Source of the DNA: Agapetus fuscipes
Taxonomy: Eukaryota > Arthropoda > Insecta > Trichoptera > Glossosomatidae
Direction: 5' to 3'
DNA length: 64,000 bases
Assembly (NCBI GenBank): GCA_951799405.1
Contig: OX637332.1
Location: 28,744,832 to 28,808,831, forward strand
In this document: piece after piece, positions 1-10,084 of the stretch
Position numbering within the stretch: position 1 is the stretch's first letter
Layout of the letters: each line of letters opens with the position of its first letter
Made by a program: the position numbers and the translations under genes
Notes under the pieces: generated by a model
What the model saw: only the letters and a program-made list of their open reading frames with translations
What the model was told of the DNA's origin: nothing
Databases searched by the model: none

Positions 1-32
1 TCATTTAAATTAAAAAACTATAATAGTATTTT

Positions 33-246
33 CATACTGTACAAAATGTTTCACATTGTCAATGTCACCCCTGTTCAGGGAAGGTCGGAAAAAGTTGAAA
101 GGTTTGTGTTCATTTGAGGTTGGATTTTAATTTGTAAGTCGACTTGCAGAATTTGTAAGCGCGAACTTAAACATGTCTGTTTGTGGGCATGCACTTAATA
201 TGAAATTTAACTGTTAACATATCTTTGCAACTTAGATTATAGATCA
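33..246 (+). repeat. Repeat A copy (5' end degraded)
   Basis: Matches the consensus from the ACTGTA block through TGCAACTTAGATTATAGAT. Repeat A consensus: TTCCTTGACTKATAGGTTGG head, TGGTTCACTTTGCCAATGTC, CCTGTTTCAGGGAAGGTCGG, GCATGTGTAAGCGCGAACTT, then a (TTAGAT)-type tail. Confidence 0.8.
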
Positions 247-266
247 CAGCAATTTAGATGACCGAT

Positions 267-675
267 GTCAACGACGTTACCATGTTGAAAGCACCGGTTC
301 TCATCAGACACCGAAGTTAAGCAACATTGGGCGCTGATGCTACTTGGATGGGTGACCGCTAGGTACACCGCGTGTTGTTGGCATTCCTTGGACCGGTCCG
401 TAGTCCAGTGGCTACACTTCGGACTCGTAAATGGAAGGTTGTGGATTCGAATACCGGCGGAGCAAAAAATATTACATACATATATCATTTATATTTCCAA
501 ATGTGAAAAATCCATAACCTTTACCAAAGACCGCTCACTGAAAGGTCCATCCAACCTTACAACATCTGGGTCTTGCTTGAGAATTGGCGCTTTCTACAGC
601 GACGACCAAGCTCGCAGAGGGCTCTTGAGGTGTGATACACACAAAAACAGCGCTCACCAAATAAATCTTCCTAAT
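267..675 (+). mobile_element. SINE-5S: SINE with chimeric 5S rRNA + tRNA-like head, most complete copy
   Basis: Positions 267-382 are a near-complete 5S rRNA-like unit with the internal promoter blocks (AAGTTAAGCAACATTGGGC, then GGATGGGTGACCGC) and a GTGTTGTTGGC end. A tRNA-like unit follows at 390-464 with an A box-like TAGTCCAGTGG and a B box-like GGATTCGAATA. The body (GACCAAGCTCGCAGAGGGCT) ends in TTGAGGTGTGATACACACAA and a short A-rich end. Ten shorter relatives lie elsewhere in the window. It is not a host 5S gene because of sequence changes and the fused tRNA unit. Confidence 0.85.
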
Positions 676-734
676 TATTACAGATTATAGATTGATTCAT
701 TTAGTGAATTTAGTAAAACTCGATTTTATATAGA

Positions 735-905
735 TTGCACCTCAAAGAGCTTCTGTAAACTTGATCGTCGCTTATGCTTGTATAATAACCTGTTTTTGAG
801 GCAAGCCAAAATAAAATTTTGATGTGCATTCCGCGGGACAAATTACAAAAAAAAGGGCCCAGACAAGAAAGACCCGGTTGCAGTAAGGCTGAGTGGACCT
901 TTGCG
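735..905 (-). mobile_element. SINE-5S fragment, interrupted
   Basis: CACCTCAAAGAGCTTCTGTA at 737 and AGACCCGGTTGCAGTAAGGC at 868 are two pieces of the body, separated by about 80 unrelated bases. Confidence 0.55.
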
Positions 906-1046
906 TTTCTTGTTTACATTTTCCATGTATTTAATTAATTTCTGATGTATTTTTTTTGCCTATATTTACAAAATTTATTCCATAGTAGGTGCGAGAAGAA
1001 CATGCCAAAAAAATGCATAAATTAATGAAGTAACTAAATTGGTACG

Positions 1047-1104
1047 TCCGGTCGATAGCTCAGTTGGTAGAGTTCTTGCATTTCATGCCGAACGCTCGAT
1101 CATA
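1047..1104 (+). mobile_element. SINE-K head only
   Basis: GTCCGGTCGATAGCTCAGTT followed by a degraded anticodon arm; fused to repeat A. Confidence 0.7.
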
Positions 1105-1309
1105 TTGAATGCATACCCACAAGCAGACACGTGTCGGTTAGGGCTTTTAAATGCTGCATGTGTACTTACAAATTAAAATCTAAACCTCAAATAAAATAAA
1201 CCCTGGAACTTTCGCCGACCTGCCCTGAAACAGGGCTGACACTGGAAGAGTGAACCATTTTTTACAGTATGGGTGGTCAGCCTCACACCAACCTATAAGT
1301 CAAGGAATA
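1105..1309 (-). repeat. Repeat A copy, 3' end missing
   Basis: Joined at 1105 to the head of a SINE-K (1047-1104); its head ends cleanly at 1309. Confidence 0.8.
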
Positions 1310-1392
1310 CAATATTATATTCATAATTGAACTTTTTTTTTTTTTAACGGTTGTAATTAAAAAAAATGTAATTTGTTGTGTATGTTGTAGTT

Positions 1393-1712
1393 AAGGTACA
1401 AAAGAATGTGATGCGATGGTTTGGGCATGTGGAAAGAATGAATGATGATAGACTGACAAAGTATGTACCTATACAAAGAAAGTGTGAAAGGTAAAAGAGG
1501 GAATGGACGACCGAGAAAAGTATGGAGTGATCAGATTGAGGAGATTGTGAAAGAATGGGATATACAAAGTGAGCGTAAAAGAAGAAAATGCATGAAAAAG
1601 GTGATGGATATGAATGAATTGAAAGAGGTATGTAAGGATAGGAAAAAATGGAGGCAGCTCTGCAGAGGCTCTGGCCACCCCTAGCGGAATGGCGACAGAG
1701 TTACAGTTACAG
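1393..1712 (+). pseudogene. LINE-B C-terminal remnant with (CAGTTA)n tail
   Basis: Frames reading VMRWFGHVERMNDDRLTK and GRPRKVWSDQIEEIVKEWDI, then a DRKKWRQLCRGSGHP terminus, with a frameshift near 1465. The 3' end is CCCCTAGCGGAATGGCGACA plus a short GTTACA repeat. This protein C-terminus is homologous to LINE-A's but the 3'UTR is completely different, so it is a sister family. Repeat A at 1713 abuts it. Confidence 0.75.
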
Positions 1713-1932
1713 TTCCTTGACTGTTGGTATGCGGCTGACCACCCATGCTGTAGAAAATAATTCACTCTGCCGATGTCACCTCTGTTTCAGGGAAGGTCGG
1801 CAAGAGATGCAGGGTGTATGTTCATTTGAGATTCGGGTTTTTATATTGTAGGACTACATGCGGCATGTTTAAACGCGAACTTAAACATGTCTGTTTTGTG
1901 AAAATGCATATAATGTGAATCTCTAATGTTAC
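1713..1932 (+). repeat. Repeat A copy, tail missing
   Basis: Head slightly deleted (TTCCTTGACTGTTGG). Directly abuts the LINE-B tail at 1712; ends before the TTAGAT tail. Confidence 0.8.
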
Positions 1933-1947
1933 TTATGATGATGATGA

Positions 1948-2199
1948 TCTATAATCTATAATCTAAGTTGCAAGGATATATTCATTCAAAGCTCTCAGAT
2001 GTATGCCCACAAACAAACACGTGTAGTTCGCGCTTACAAATGCTGATTGTGTACTTACAAATAAAATCCAAACCTCAAATGAACATAAGCCCTGCAACTC
2101 TTGCCGACATTCCCTGAAACAGGGGTGACATTGGCAAAGTGAACCATTTTTTACAGTATGGGTGGTCAGCCTCATACCAACCTATAAGTCAAGGAATAC
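1948..2199 (-). repeat. Repeat A copy, young subfamily
   Basis: Full length with ATCTATAATCTATAATCTAA tail complement. Nearly identical to the copies at 3683, 44764 and 47180. Confidence 0.9.
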
Positions 2200-2282
2200 G
2201 AGTAAAAAATAACATTTAAGTATAAGAAAACAACAAAACCATAAAAATAAATCTATACAAAAAAAGTAAAAAATGTCTTATG

Positions 2283-2360
2283 CAAAAAAAATAATGATGA
2301 TGATGATTTGTATAGCGTTTTGTGACTACTGTCACTGCAAGGGCGCTTGTATATTTTGCA
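2283..2360 (-). pseudogene. CR1/L2-like LINE 3' tail (minus strand)
   Basis: ATGATGATGATTTGTATAGC followed by a corrupted GACTACTGTCACTGCAAGGG reads, on the minus strand, as the GCGCTATACAAATCATCATC terminus seen at 44720. Confidence 0.55.
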
Positions 2361-2946
2361 ACTTAGATTAGATCAGTGTTACTACTCCCGTTTTAACATT
2401 TTTTAACACTATTTTTTCATCCAGTTATACCCTACTTTGTTGATCCTTGTATTTTTTTCATAAAACCATCCCATCATAACGTTCATGCCTTCTCTTTTAC
2501 ATCCTCTCTCAGATTACATAAACCTTTCATATTATAAAAAAAAGCCTTGTGGCGTAAAACCAGATTATATCTGAACACAATGGACTGACACCCTAAAACC
2601 TGTCCCTGAATATTTTATACGATTCCTGCTTTATCGTATAATGTATGCAGTGCATGCAACGGAAGAACATGCCATGCCACACAAAATGTAAAGAGCCCGA
2701 CACAAGCGAAAGCCACGTACAAATGTAGTAACAGAGAGTTGGAAAAATGTTTAGGGTTGTTGTGCTGTGTTCAGAGCATTGCAGGTGTGTGAGGGGCTCG
2801 CGGCGTTGCCAGATATTGTTGTGATTAGCAGGTGAATCACATTAGAAGCGTAGTGTAGGTAAAATGAACTAAGTCCCATTTTATAAATAAGTCGAAAGAA
2901 AACACTTTTACTTCATTTGGCACACTGTTTTATTTTTATTATATTG
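2361..2946. other. Unassigned
   Basis: No coding or repeat signal I can support beyond short A/T runs. Confidence 0.5.
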
Positions 2947-2949
2947 TGA

Positions 2950-3202
2950 CTCTTTGACTGATAGGTTGGTATGAGGCTAACCCCCGTACTGTAAAAAATG
3001 GTTCACTTTCGCCAATGCCACCCCGTTTTCAGGGAAAAGCGGCAGGAGTTGTAAGGTTTATGTTAGTGTGAGGTTTTTAATTTTTAATTTGCATGCACAC
3101 ATGCAAAATGTGTAGGCGCGAATCTACGTGTGCCTGTCTGTGGGCATGCATTAAATATGAGCCTTAAATGTTAACATATTATTGCAGCTTTAATTATAGA
3201 TT
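2950..3202 (+). repeat. Repeat A copy, diverged
   Basis: Complete head-to-tail but older subfamily (GCCACCCCGTTTTCAGGGAA, GTGCCTGTCTGTGGG). Confidence 0.85.
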
Positions 3203-3427
3203 GTACAGATTAAAAATTACACGTACGTTTTCGGTCCTCAGGTCATAATCAGATATACAATATTTGTATTTTAAAACAACACAATTAACTGAAAGTTAAA
3301 ATAAAACAGAGTTTCAAATAGTGAAAAACATCTCATTCTTTGTTTATTCTAAATTTACTTGTGGGTTAAATGAGAGTATTTAACAATAAGATATAATAAA
3401 AGTAAATTTTGTTATAATTAACTTTCT

Positions 3428-3524
3428 TAGTTTATTTTGTACATCAGTTTCGGCAGAAGTTTGTTACTAGTTCATAGTTCATACTTCTTCCGAAACTGGT
3501 TGTGTACAAAATAAACTCAAAAAG
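3428..3524. repeat. Imperfect palindrome
   Basis: TAGTTTATTTTGTACATCAG with TTTCGGCAGAAGT is mirrored by ACTTCTTCCGAAACTGG and TGTGTACAAAATAAACTC around a short loop. Confidence 0.75.
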
Positions 3525-3682
3525 TGAGTTATGAAATAAATTAGATTCATTATTAAATTTATAAAAATGAACTTTCACAAAACTACTGCCAAAATTCTAA
3601 GTTGACAATTATAAAATAAACAGAAGATATAAAAGAAAAAAATGTCATAATTGAATAGTGAAAAAAAACAAAAATATGAAGA

Positions 3683-3936
3683 TTCCTTGACTTATAGGTT
3701 GGTATGAGGTTGACCACCCATACTGTAAAAAATGGTTCACTCTTCCAGTGTCAGCCCTGTTTCAGGGCAGGTCGGCAAGAGTTGCAGGGCTTATGTTCAT
3801 TTGAGGTTTGGATTTTATTTGTAAGTACACAATCAGCATTTGTAAGCGCGAACTACACGTGTTTGTTTGTGGGCATACATCTGAGAGCTTTGAATGAATA
3901 TATCCTCGCAACTAAGATTATAGATTATAGATAGAT
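3683..3936 (+). repeat. Repeat A copy, young subfamily
   Basis: Full length; tail GATTATAGATTATAGATAGA. Confidence 0.9.
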
Positions 3937-4542
3937 GAAAAAATATAAGACGTAAATGAGCTGAGAGAAGTTATGACAAGTTAGAAATAAGCGAAGCTGA
4001 CTCGAGTGAAAGAATAGAATTTTTTTTAGTTAAGTAATAAAAAATAAAATAAAAGAAAATGCAGGGCAGCAGTTAACGATGTAAATGCATACAAAGAGAA
4101 GGTCGTGAATAAGTTAAAAGAAGTCAAGAGAACAGTAGACTTTCTATTTGAATATTTAATGCAACTTACTGTGAAGTTTTACATTGAATGCTTCTACTTT
4201 GAAGATTAAATTCTGTGAAATATTTTTATATTTATCTTGGCTATTTAACAACGTTAACACACAATTAAATTAAAATAATTAAAAAATTAATAAAAAGGGA
4301 TTTTTTACAATAGTTTGTTTCATCATTCGTTTTTTACTAAAAAAAAAACTTAGAAAATAGTGTAAAATGTGAGTACAATAAAATTATTATTATTTTCTAG
4401 TTCAAACCTAATGTACGATTTTGGAGTTAGGTTCTTTTATGTCAAGAGCCACAAAAAACGATTTCTTTATAGTGCAACATTGTCGCCTGTAGGAGACAGA
4501 TATCTTATTGTAAACATATATCTAAACTTGCATGAATATATT

Positions 4543-4691
4543 TAAATCTAAGTTGCATAGGTATATTAACATTTAATAATCATATTTAATGTACGCCCAC
4601 AAACAAATCCGTTCGGGCTTACACTTACTGCACGCTTAGTTACGAAATAAAACCCAAGCCTAAACATCTTCAATTTCTGCCGCCTTTCCCT
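4543..4691 (-). repeat. Repeat A fragment
   Basis: 3' two-thirds of the repeat on the minus strand; stops at TTTCCCTG. Confidence 0.7.
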
Positions 4692-4828
4692 GTTCGAAGA
4701 TTTCGAAGGTTACTTAGAAAATTTCAATATGCATGTTTTTTTTAATCTTATTTAAAATGTACATTGAAATTAGAGCTAGAAAATAGAGTAAATGTTCAAA
4801 TTTAGTATTAACATTGCATTTGATTAAA

Positions 4829-4857
4829 ATCCTTAGCCACCAACATCACAGATCAAC
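4829..4857 (-). pseudogene. Tiny LINE-A C-terminal fragment
   Basis: The minus strand reads the RLICDVGG-stop end of LINE-A (GATCTGTGATGTTGGTGGCT); nothing else of the element remains. Confidence 0.5.
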
Positions 4858-4953
4858 ACCAGAAAAAAAAACTTCTATTATGTTACCTATACAAATGAAA
4901 CGGCTGCATATTTTCAAGACTTATCATTCAAAAAATATTAAATCTGTACATTA

Positions 4954-5315
4954 GAGCATAAACAACGGAAGTCCACTTTTTTGCGTTTTTTAATGAATGA
5001 TGCAGAAATTATTATAATTAGCTGTTCTATAAGTGGTAAAAATATTGGAGTCCTTGGACTCATAGTTACTGAGATATCAAGTGTAATAAATATGGGATGC
5101 ACATATAAATGCGAGCATAAACCACGGAAGTCCCACATACGTTGTTCACATTACTTCACATTAAATAAATATCGATAAAAGAAGATAAACAGTTTTTACA
5201 GATCAAAAATATCTCGTCTAGTTAAGAAGTTATGATGGTTTTATAAAAGTGCACATTTTCACTAAAACTCGTCTCCTGCACATTTTACTAAATGTGACTA
5301 CCGTTGTTTATGCTC
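4954..5315. mobile_element. Mariner-like MITE with TA target duplication
   Basis: Terminal inverted repeats GAGCATAAACAACGG and CCGTTGTTTATGCTC, flanked by TA (4952-4953 and 5316-5317). A second copy of the terminus (GAGCATAAACCACGGAAGTC) occurs internally at 5113. No coding sequence. Confidence 0.7.
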
Positions 5316-5497
5316 TAAGGCAGTGGTTCCCAAACTTTTAATTTCGCGTACCACTAATGAAATTATAAATCAGTGGCGTACCACTGAAGTGCAACAGTTA
5401 AAAAAATCATTCAAATGGTAAAGTAATAAAAACTGCAACTGTTAATGAAAACATTATGCTTATTTATTTATTATAGAGAAAAAATACAATACTCTTA

Positions 5498-5625
5498 GGC
5501 CCGGTAGTTTCATCGCTAGCATATGTGACTTTAAACTGATAAAAAAAACTACCCACTCGATTGACATAAGTGCGTCCTTTTCATGCTGTATAAAGTCGCT
5601 ATGCTAACGATGAAACTACCGGGCC
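5498..5625. mobile_element. PIF/Harbinger-like MITE (128 bp)
   Basis: Nearly perfect inverted halves starting GGCCCGGTAGTTTCATCG, flanked by TTA on both sides, the TWA target typical of PIF/Harbinger. Nested in the hAT element. Confidence 0.8.
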
Positions 5626-5632
5626 TTAGTGC

Positions 5633-5760
5633 AGGGGTGTCCAACATAATATTGTGGAGGGCCAGATATAGTATTTTTGTAATCGTGGCGGGACAGGCCT
5701 GTCTTAGTCTGAAAAATGATGCTGCATGTTCGAAACAAAAGAGGAAATATTTGGCTCAGT
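5633..5760. mobile_element. Terminal fragment of a second hAT-like element
   Basis: CAGGGGTGTCCAACAT and GGAGGGCCAGAT are the classic start of a widespread hAT group; no matching opposite end seen. Confidence 0.45.
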
Positions 5761-6045
5761 TGTACTTAACTTGAAGCTCGAAATTGAAAAACGTTTTATC
5801 TTATTATTTACTATGTATTTTCTATGGCCATGGCTGCTTGCGTACCACTTTAAGAAGCGTCGCGTACCACTGGTGGTACGCGTACCATAGTTTGGGAACC
5901 ACTGCTCTAAGGTACAGAAATAACAAAACCACTTTACGCGAAACTTGTTTCAAATACCAGTTTTGAGAATACAAGTGAGTTATTAAATACAATTTAAATT
6001 TTGATATTCGGGTAAGTATTTGTGTTTTTAAACGAGTAAGATTGC

Positions 6046-6100
6046 AAATCTTCTTCTTCTTCGTGTCAGCTTCACACCATATTGGCCCAGTAACGAGCAG
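6046..6100 (+). repeat. Short dispersed repeat (GTGTCAGCTTCACACC)
   Basis: TTCTTCTTCTTCGTGTCAGC and ATTGGCCCAGTAACGAGCA; second copy 44424-44470. Confidence 0.5.
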
Positions 6101-6124
6101 ATTGCAAATTAATAGTCCTCAAAG

Positions 6125-6265
6125 TAAGAAAAAGAGATGAACAGGCTTGAAAAGTGTGATAAACAATGAATGAAGTATGCAAGGATAGAAAAAAGTGAAG
6201 AGGCATCTGCCAAGATACTAGCTACTCCTAGCATAATGGTTTCCAGATACAACATAGACTAGATA
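6125..6265 (+). pseudogene. Very decayed LINE-B 3' end
   Basis: NEVCKDRKK followed by a corrupted GCATCTGCCAAG...CTACTCCTAGCATAATGG end. Confidence 0.45.
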
Positions 6266-6449
6266 AGTGATACGTTACTAACACCCGTGTTATAAGTCAA
6301 AATACATCGAGGTGTTCGGAAGATGTTTATTTGCTTTGTTTACATTTATAAAAAAAAACTCTGCCTTTTCTAAGACTGTCTTTGATAGAAGCACATGTAT
6401 GTAAACCACAAAAAAAATGGATTCATAATGCGTATTATATATTATGACA

Positions 6450-6601
6450 ATCTGTAATCTAAGTTGCAAATATACATTCACATTTAAGATTCATATTCAA
6501 TCCATACATGGCAGACACGTGTAAGTCCGCGCTTACATGTCATACTACAAAATAAAAATCCAGCTCATGCCAACTTTATCCTAAACAGGGATGACATTGA
6601 C
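6450..6601 (-). repeat. Repeat A fragment
   Basis: Tail and middle recognisable (GTAATCTAAGTTGCAAATAT, AAACAGGGATGACATTGACA); head lost. Confidence 0.7.
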
Positions 6602-6681
6602 AATAGTACTTTATTTCAAGCCTTCAAAAGAAATGAGAACTTGCCCACAAGTTAAGTGTTAGTTGTCAGTCTGGCCCGCTT

Positions 6682-6915
6682 ACTGTAACTGTAGCTGTAA
6701 CTCTGCCGCCATTCCGCTAGGGGTGACCGGAGCCTCTGCATAGCTGCCTCCATTTCTTTCTATCCTTACATACCTTTTTCAAGTCATTCATATCAATCAC
6801 CTTTTTCATAAATTTTCTTCCTTCACGCTCACTTTGTACATCCCATTCTTTCACAAACTCCTCAATCTGAAAACTCCATACTTTTCTCGGTCGTCCCTTA
6901 CAATTGTAAAAATGA
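6682..6915 (-). pseudogene. LINE-B C-terminal remnant (minus strand)
   Basis: The minus strand encodes KGRPRKVWSFQIEEFVKEWD and ends in RKKWRQLCRGSGHP, then the CCCCTAGCGGAATGGCGGCA 3' end and a GTTACAG tail. Uninterrupted over the ~70 residues that remain. Confidence 0.75.
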
Positions 6916-7197
6916 GTATGTGCCCTCTGCCACGCGGGATAGCACGGCAAGAAGTTGTACAACATGTGCAGCTAAGTTGCTTGGTAGTTTTGTTTTAAAA
7001 TCTTACTCACTCATTTTGTAGTACCAGCATCCTTGTTCGGGCGCCCTTTGCAAGTATTCCGGTAGTATTTTTTTTATGGAGATTTATATTTTTACACCGA
7101 CTCGGGTCTGTTCCCGCGCATTCAAAATAAATGCTATGCTCGGCGGTAAAAATATAAACGCATTAACATGCCTTTCCCGCTTTAAATCTCATACCAA

Positions 7198-7420
7198 CAT
7201 TGTTTCCGAGGGTTCCGCGACAACTCGGTCACAGACAAACCATCCACACACACACAGTCGTGGACAATTCGGTCAAACGAAAGTTCGTCTACACGACTAT
7301 TCGGCCAACGATATTTCGGTCATAGATATCTCGTCTAAAGACACATCGGTCACGGACAATCCAGTCAAACGATAGTGCGTTCACATGACTTTTCTGTCAA
7401 CGATATTTCGATATTTTTCA
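7198..7420 (+). repeat. Periodic GACnnnTCGGTCA terminal-repeat block
   Basis: About a dozen diverged 17-20 bp units (GACAATTCGGTCAAACGA, GACACATCGGTCACGGACAA), opening with GGTTCCGCGACAACTCGG. Confidence 0.65.
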
Positions 7421-7429
7421 CAAAGGTTT

Positions 7430-7610
7430 CCAATGTGAACACTGTTTCAGGGAAGGTCGACAAGAGTTTATGGTCATTTGAGATTGGATTTGTATGTAGT
7501 AAGTCCACATTCGGCATGTGCAAGCGGGATCTTATTCCTGTCTGCTAATGGTAATGCGGATTTTAAATTTCATGTATCTTTGCAACTTCGATTATAAATT
7601 ATAGATAGAT
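7430..7610 (+). repeat. Repeat A fragment
   Basis: Starts near TTTCAGGGAAGGTCGACAAG and runs to ATTATAGATAGAT. Follows the periodic terminal-repeat block 7198-7420. Confidence 0.7.
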
Positions 7611-8103
7611 ATAGCATAAAAAACCTAAATCAAAATAGTGTCAGATTCCAACATAAACCCCTCTTTTATTCTCTACCGATTGCGAACAATCAATCTCATA
7701 ACTCCACAATATTTTCTCAGAAAATCTATTTCTTGGATATTCACATCGTGTGTAATATTATTTAATATTTCATTCCATAAAATTTATTCTCCGTGCGTCG
7801 GGTACATCCGAGCCGTGCGGAATGCATAATTAAACAAACAAACCCAAGTGAAACATCCACATGCTGAAATAACCCCTACGGATAACGGCAATTAGCTATA
7901 TTATTGCGCGATCTAACACATTCCGCTTAAACCATTTAACCTTCCAACCGTCGATATTGTTTTAAGATTCTATAAATACCGCACCCCAAGTGCAGATGCG
8001 TTTATTCTGGATATTCCCCCGGTTATCCGTGAATTCATTAACCAGGTTCGGGTTATCCGGCGTTGGTAACAAATAAACTAATATATTCCTTGACTTACTT
8101 CCT

Positions 8104-8272
8104 ATGACTCTGGAGGAAATGAAAAAAGTGTGTAAGGACAGAAAGAAATGGCGGCTGATCTGTGATGTTGGCGGCTAGGGTTTTTTTTAAAAAAGAATTT
8201 GTTTTCTGTTAGTTTTTAAAGTCCATACACATTACAATTTGTTGATTTTAAAAATGTAATTTGTTTTGTATA
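8104..8272 (+). pseudogene. LINE-A C-terminal remnant plus 3'UTR
   Basis: A short frame reading MTLEEMKKVCKDRKKWRLIC then DVGG and a stop at 8176-8178, matching the last 24 residues of the intact LINE-A protein. A ~95 bp spacer then leads into repeat A at 8273. It is preceded at 8087-8098 by a broken repeat A head (TTCCTTGACTTA), suggesting insertion into, or template jumping onto, another copy. Confidence 0.8.
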
Positions 8273-8517
8273 TTCCTTGACTTATAGGTTGGTATGCGGC
8301 TGACCACCCATGCTGTAGAAAGTGGTTCACTTTGCCAATGTCACCCATGTTTCAAGGAAGGTCGGCAGGAGTTGCAGAGTGTATATCCATTTGAGAATTG
8401 GTTTTTGTGTAGTAGGTTCACATTCGGCATGCGCAAGCGCAAACTTGTACGTGTCTGCTTGTGAGAATGCATGTAATGTGAATCCCCAATGTTACATATC
8501 TTTGCAACTTAGATTAG
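8273..8517 (+). repeat. Repeat A as 3' end of a truncated LINE-A
   Basis: Complete block following the LINE-A C-terminus and spacer at 8104-8272. Confidence 0.9.
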
Positions 8518-9150
8518 AAGTAATAAACGTAATCACTGCATTTAAAATAAATAAATAAAAGCAGAAAATTCTCAGAGCAATGCAGTTGAATTGTATGAGG
8601 AAAAAAAATCATTTCAAACACCCAGTTTTACACGTGTGTGTTTTTATTTTTGTTTGTATCTTTTTCTAACGAGTGTGTACAAATATATCGGAAAAAATAT
8701 GTCAAAAACACGAAGGTGATTTTTTTTTAAAACTATCCGATTCAAAAAAAGTGTAAAGTATTTTTTTTTGCGTTGACAATTCACCGGAAAAGTCGGAAAC
8801 TCAAAGGATAAATGGGAAAAATATGCTTCGGAAGTTTTTAACATCCAGAAATGATTGGAAAAGGCATTTCCATATTAAAAAGGGTGCTATCTTTTCACGT
8901 ATTTGTACCGTAAGAGAAAATGTAGAGCATGAGTCAAAGGACGTAGTATATACATTAATTAATTGCGAAGGGTGAAAAATTGTAAAAGCGAACCCAATTA
9001 AAAGTATGAATTTCTTAACCCAGGAAAAAAATGGCTGATCAGGAAGTCTGTGTATAAATTTTTACGAATCTAATAAGTTACAGACCAACACCTTTGAATA
9101 GCACCTCTAATGTAAGAATGATATTTTTTTTGCAGTGTGGGAGGTCAGCC

Positions 9151-9614
9151 TAATCTATAATCTATTATATGAGATGAAAAGATACATTACATTTAAGATT
9201 TATAATAAGTACCTGCATGCATTCCCACAAACACGTACAAGTTCGCGCTTATACTTGCCGCATGTGGACTTACAATATGAAAACTCTAAATCTAAAATGA
9301 ACATAAGATCTGCAACTCAAAAGCGAACCATTTTTAAAAGAATGAGTGGTCAGCAGTGGCGAAGGGTGCCATACAACTCGATTTCCATCGGCTTCCCTTT
9401 GAAAATGAGGCAACAAAGTAGTTAAAAAAATATAGGCACAAAGTAAAAAAATACATTTAAAACCAAAGAAACTATACGTATTTTTTCCCCATTGAAACCA
9501 TGCAGTCTACTTTATTATTATTTTTGCCTCATTTTAAAAGGGAAACCGATGGGAATCGAGTTGTTTGGCACCCTTCGCCACTGGTGGTCAGCCTCATATC
9601 AACCTTTAAGTCAA
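9151..9614 (-). repeat. Repeat A copy interrupted by a hAT MITE
   Basis: Tail at 9151, sequence broken at GTGGTCAG (9346-9353) by the MITE 9354-9583 and resuming to the head at 9614. A second minus-strand head scrap (GTGGGAGGTCAGCCT) precedes it at 9126-9150. Confidence 0.85.
9354..9583. mobile_element. hAT MITE with exact 8 bp TSD
   Basis: Termini CAGTGGCGAAGGGTGCCA and TGGCACCCTTCGCCACTG, long inverted arms with ATGAGGCA, TSD GTGGTCAG at 9346-9353 and 9584-9591. Confidence 0.9.
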
Positions 9615-9671
9615 AGTCACCAGCGTACGTTATAGTGATATTTTTTAATCCCTCATATATTAAAACATAAA

Positions 9672-9725
9672 TTGAATTGTGTCGTCACGCAGCCGGGTTG
9701 CTAGGGAAAAGTCATAAAAATATTG
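9672..9725 (-). repeat. Short dispersed repeat (CCGGGTTGCTAGGGAA)
   Basis: TTGTGTCGTCACGCAGCCGG; reverse-orientation relatives at 19335-19440 and 52495-52565. Confidence 0.45.
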
Positions 9726-10084
9726 TGTTATTGGTTGCTAAGGAAATAGTCCCGTGCTAATGTGATGTTTGAGCTCAGCTTATTCAAATTTGCTCTTAGT
9801 CCATTGGACGTCCAAGTTTATATTCACTTCAAAAGTGGAATACATAGAGGAAAATTCTAGTTTCCGCTCCATATTTGCAACCATCTTGGATATCCGGTCA
9901 AGATTTCGAGTTGGCAACCGGTTGCCAAATTTACAGAAATTCTCTTAGAAAATACATACTATAACGAATATTCAATTGTGTTTTTGTTTGTTTGTGTGAG
10001 TTAATAATAAAGTTTGTGAAGTTGCTCTAGAAATAGATAAATGTTAGGTACTTATAGAATTTGTATTTGATATTGATTTGTATT

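Larger units (their letters stand above)
5321..5904. mobile_element. hAT-type non-autonomous element with 8 bp TSD
   Basis: Inverted termini CAGTGGTTCCCAAACT and AGTTTGGGAACCACTG, flanked on both sides by CTCTAAGG (5313-5320 and 5905-5912). That duplicated site is the very end of the mariner-like MITE. Contains the nested elements at 5498 and 5633. Confidence 0.85.

Noticed and set aside
267..382. Host 5S rRNA gene
   Set aside because: Several changes in conserved positions and direct fusion to a tRNA-like unit and SINE body; no Pol III terminator at the end of the 5S part.
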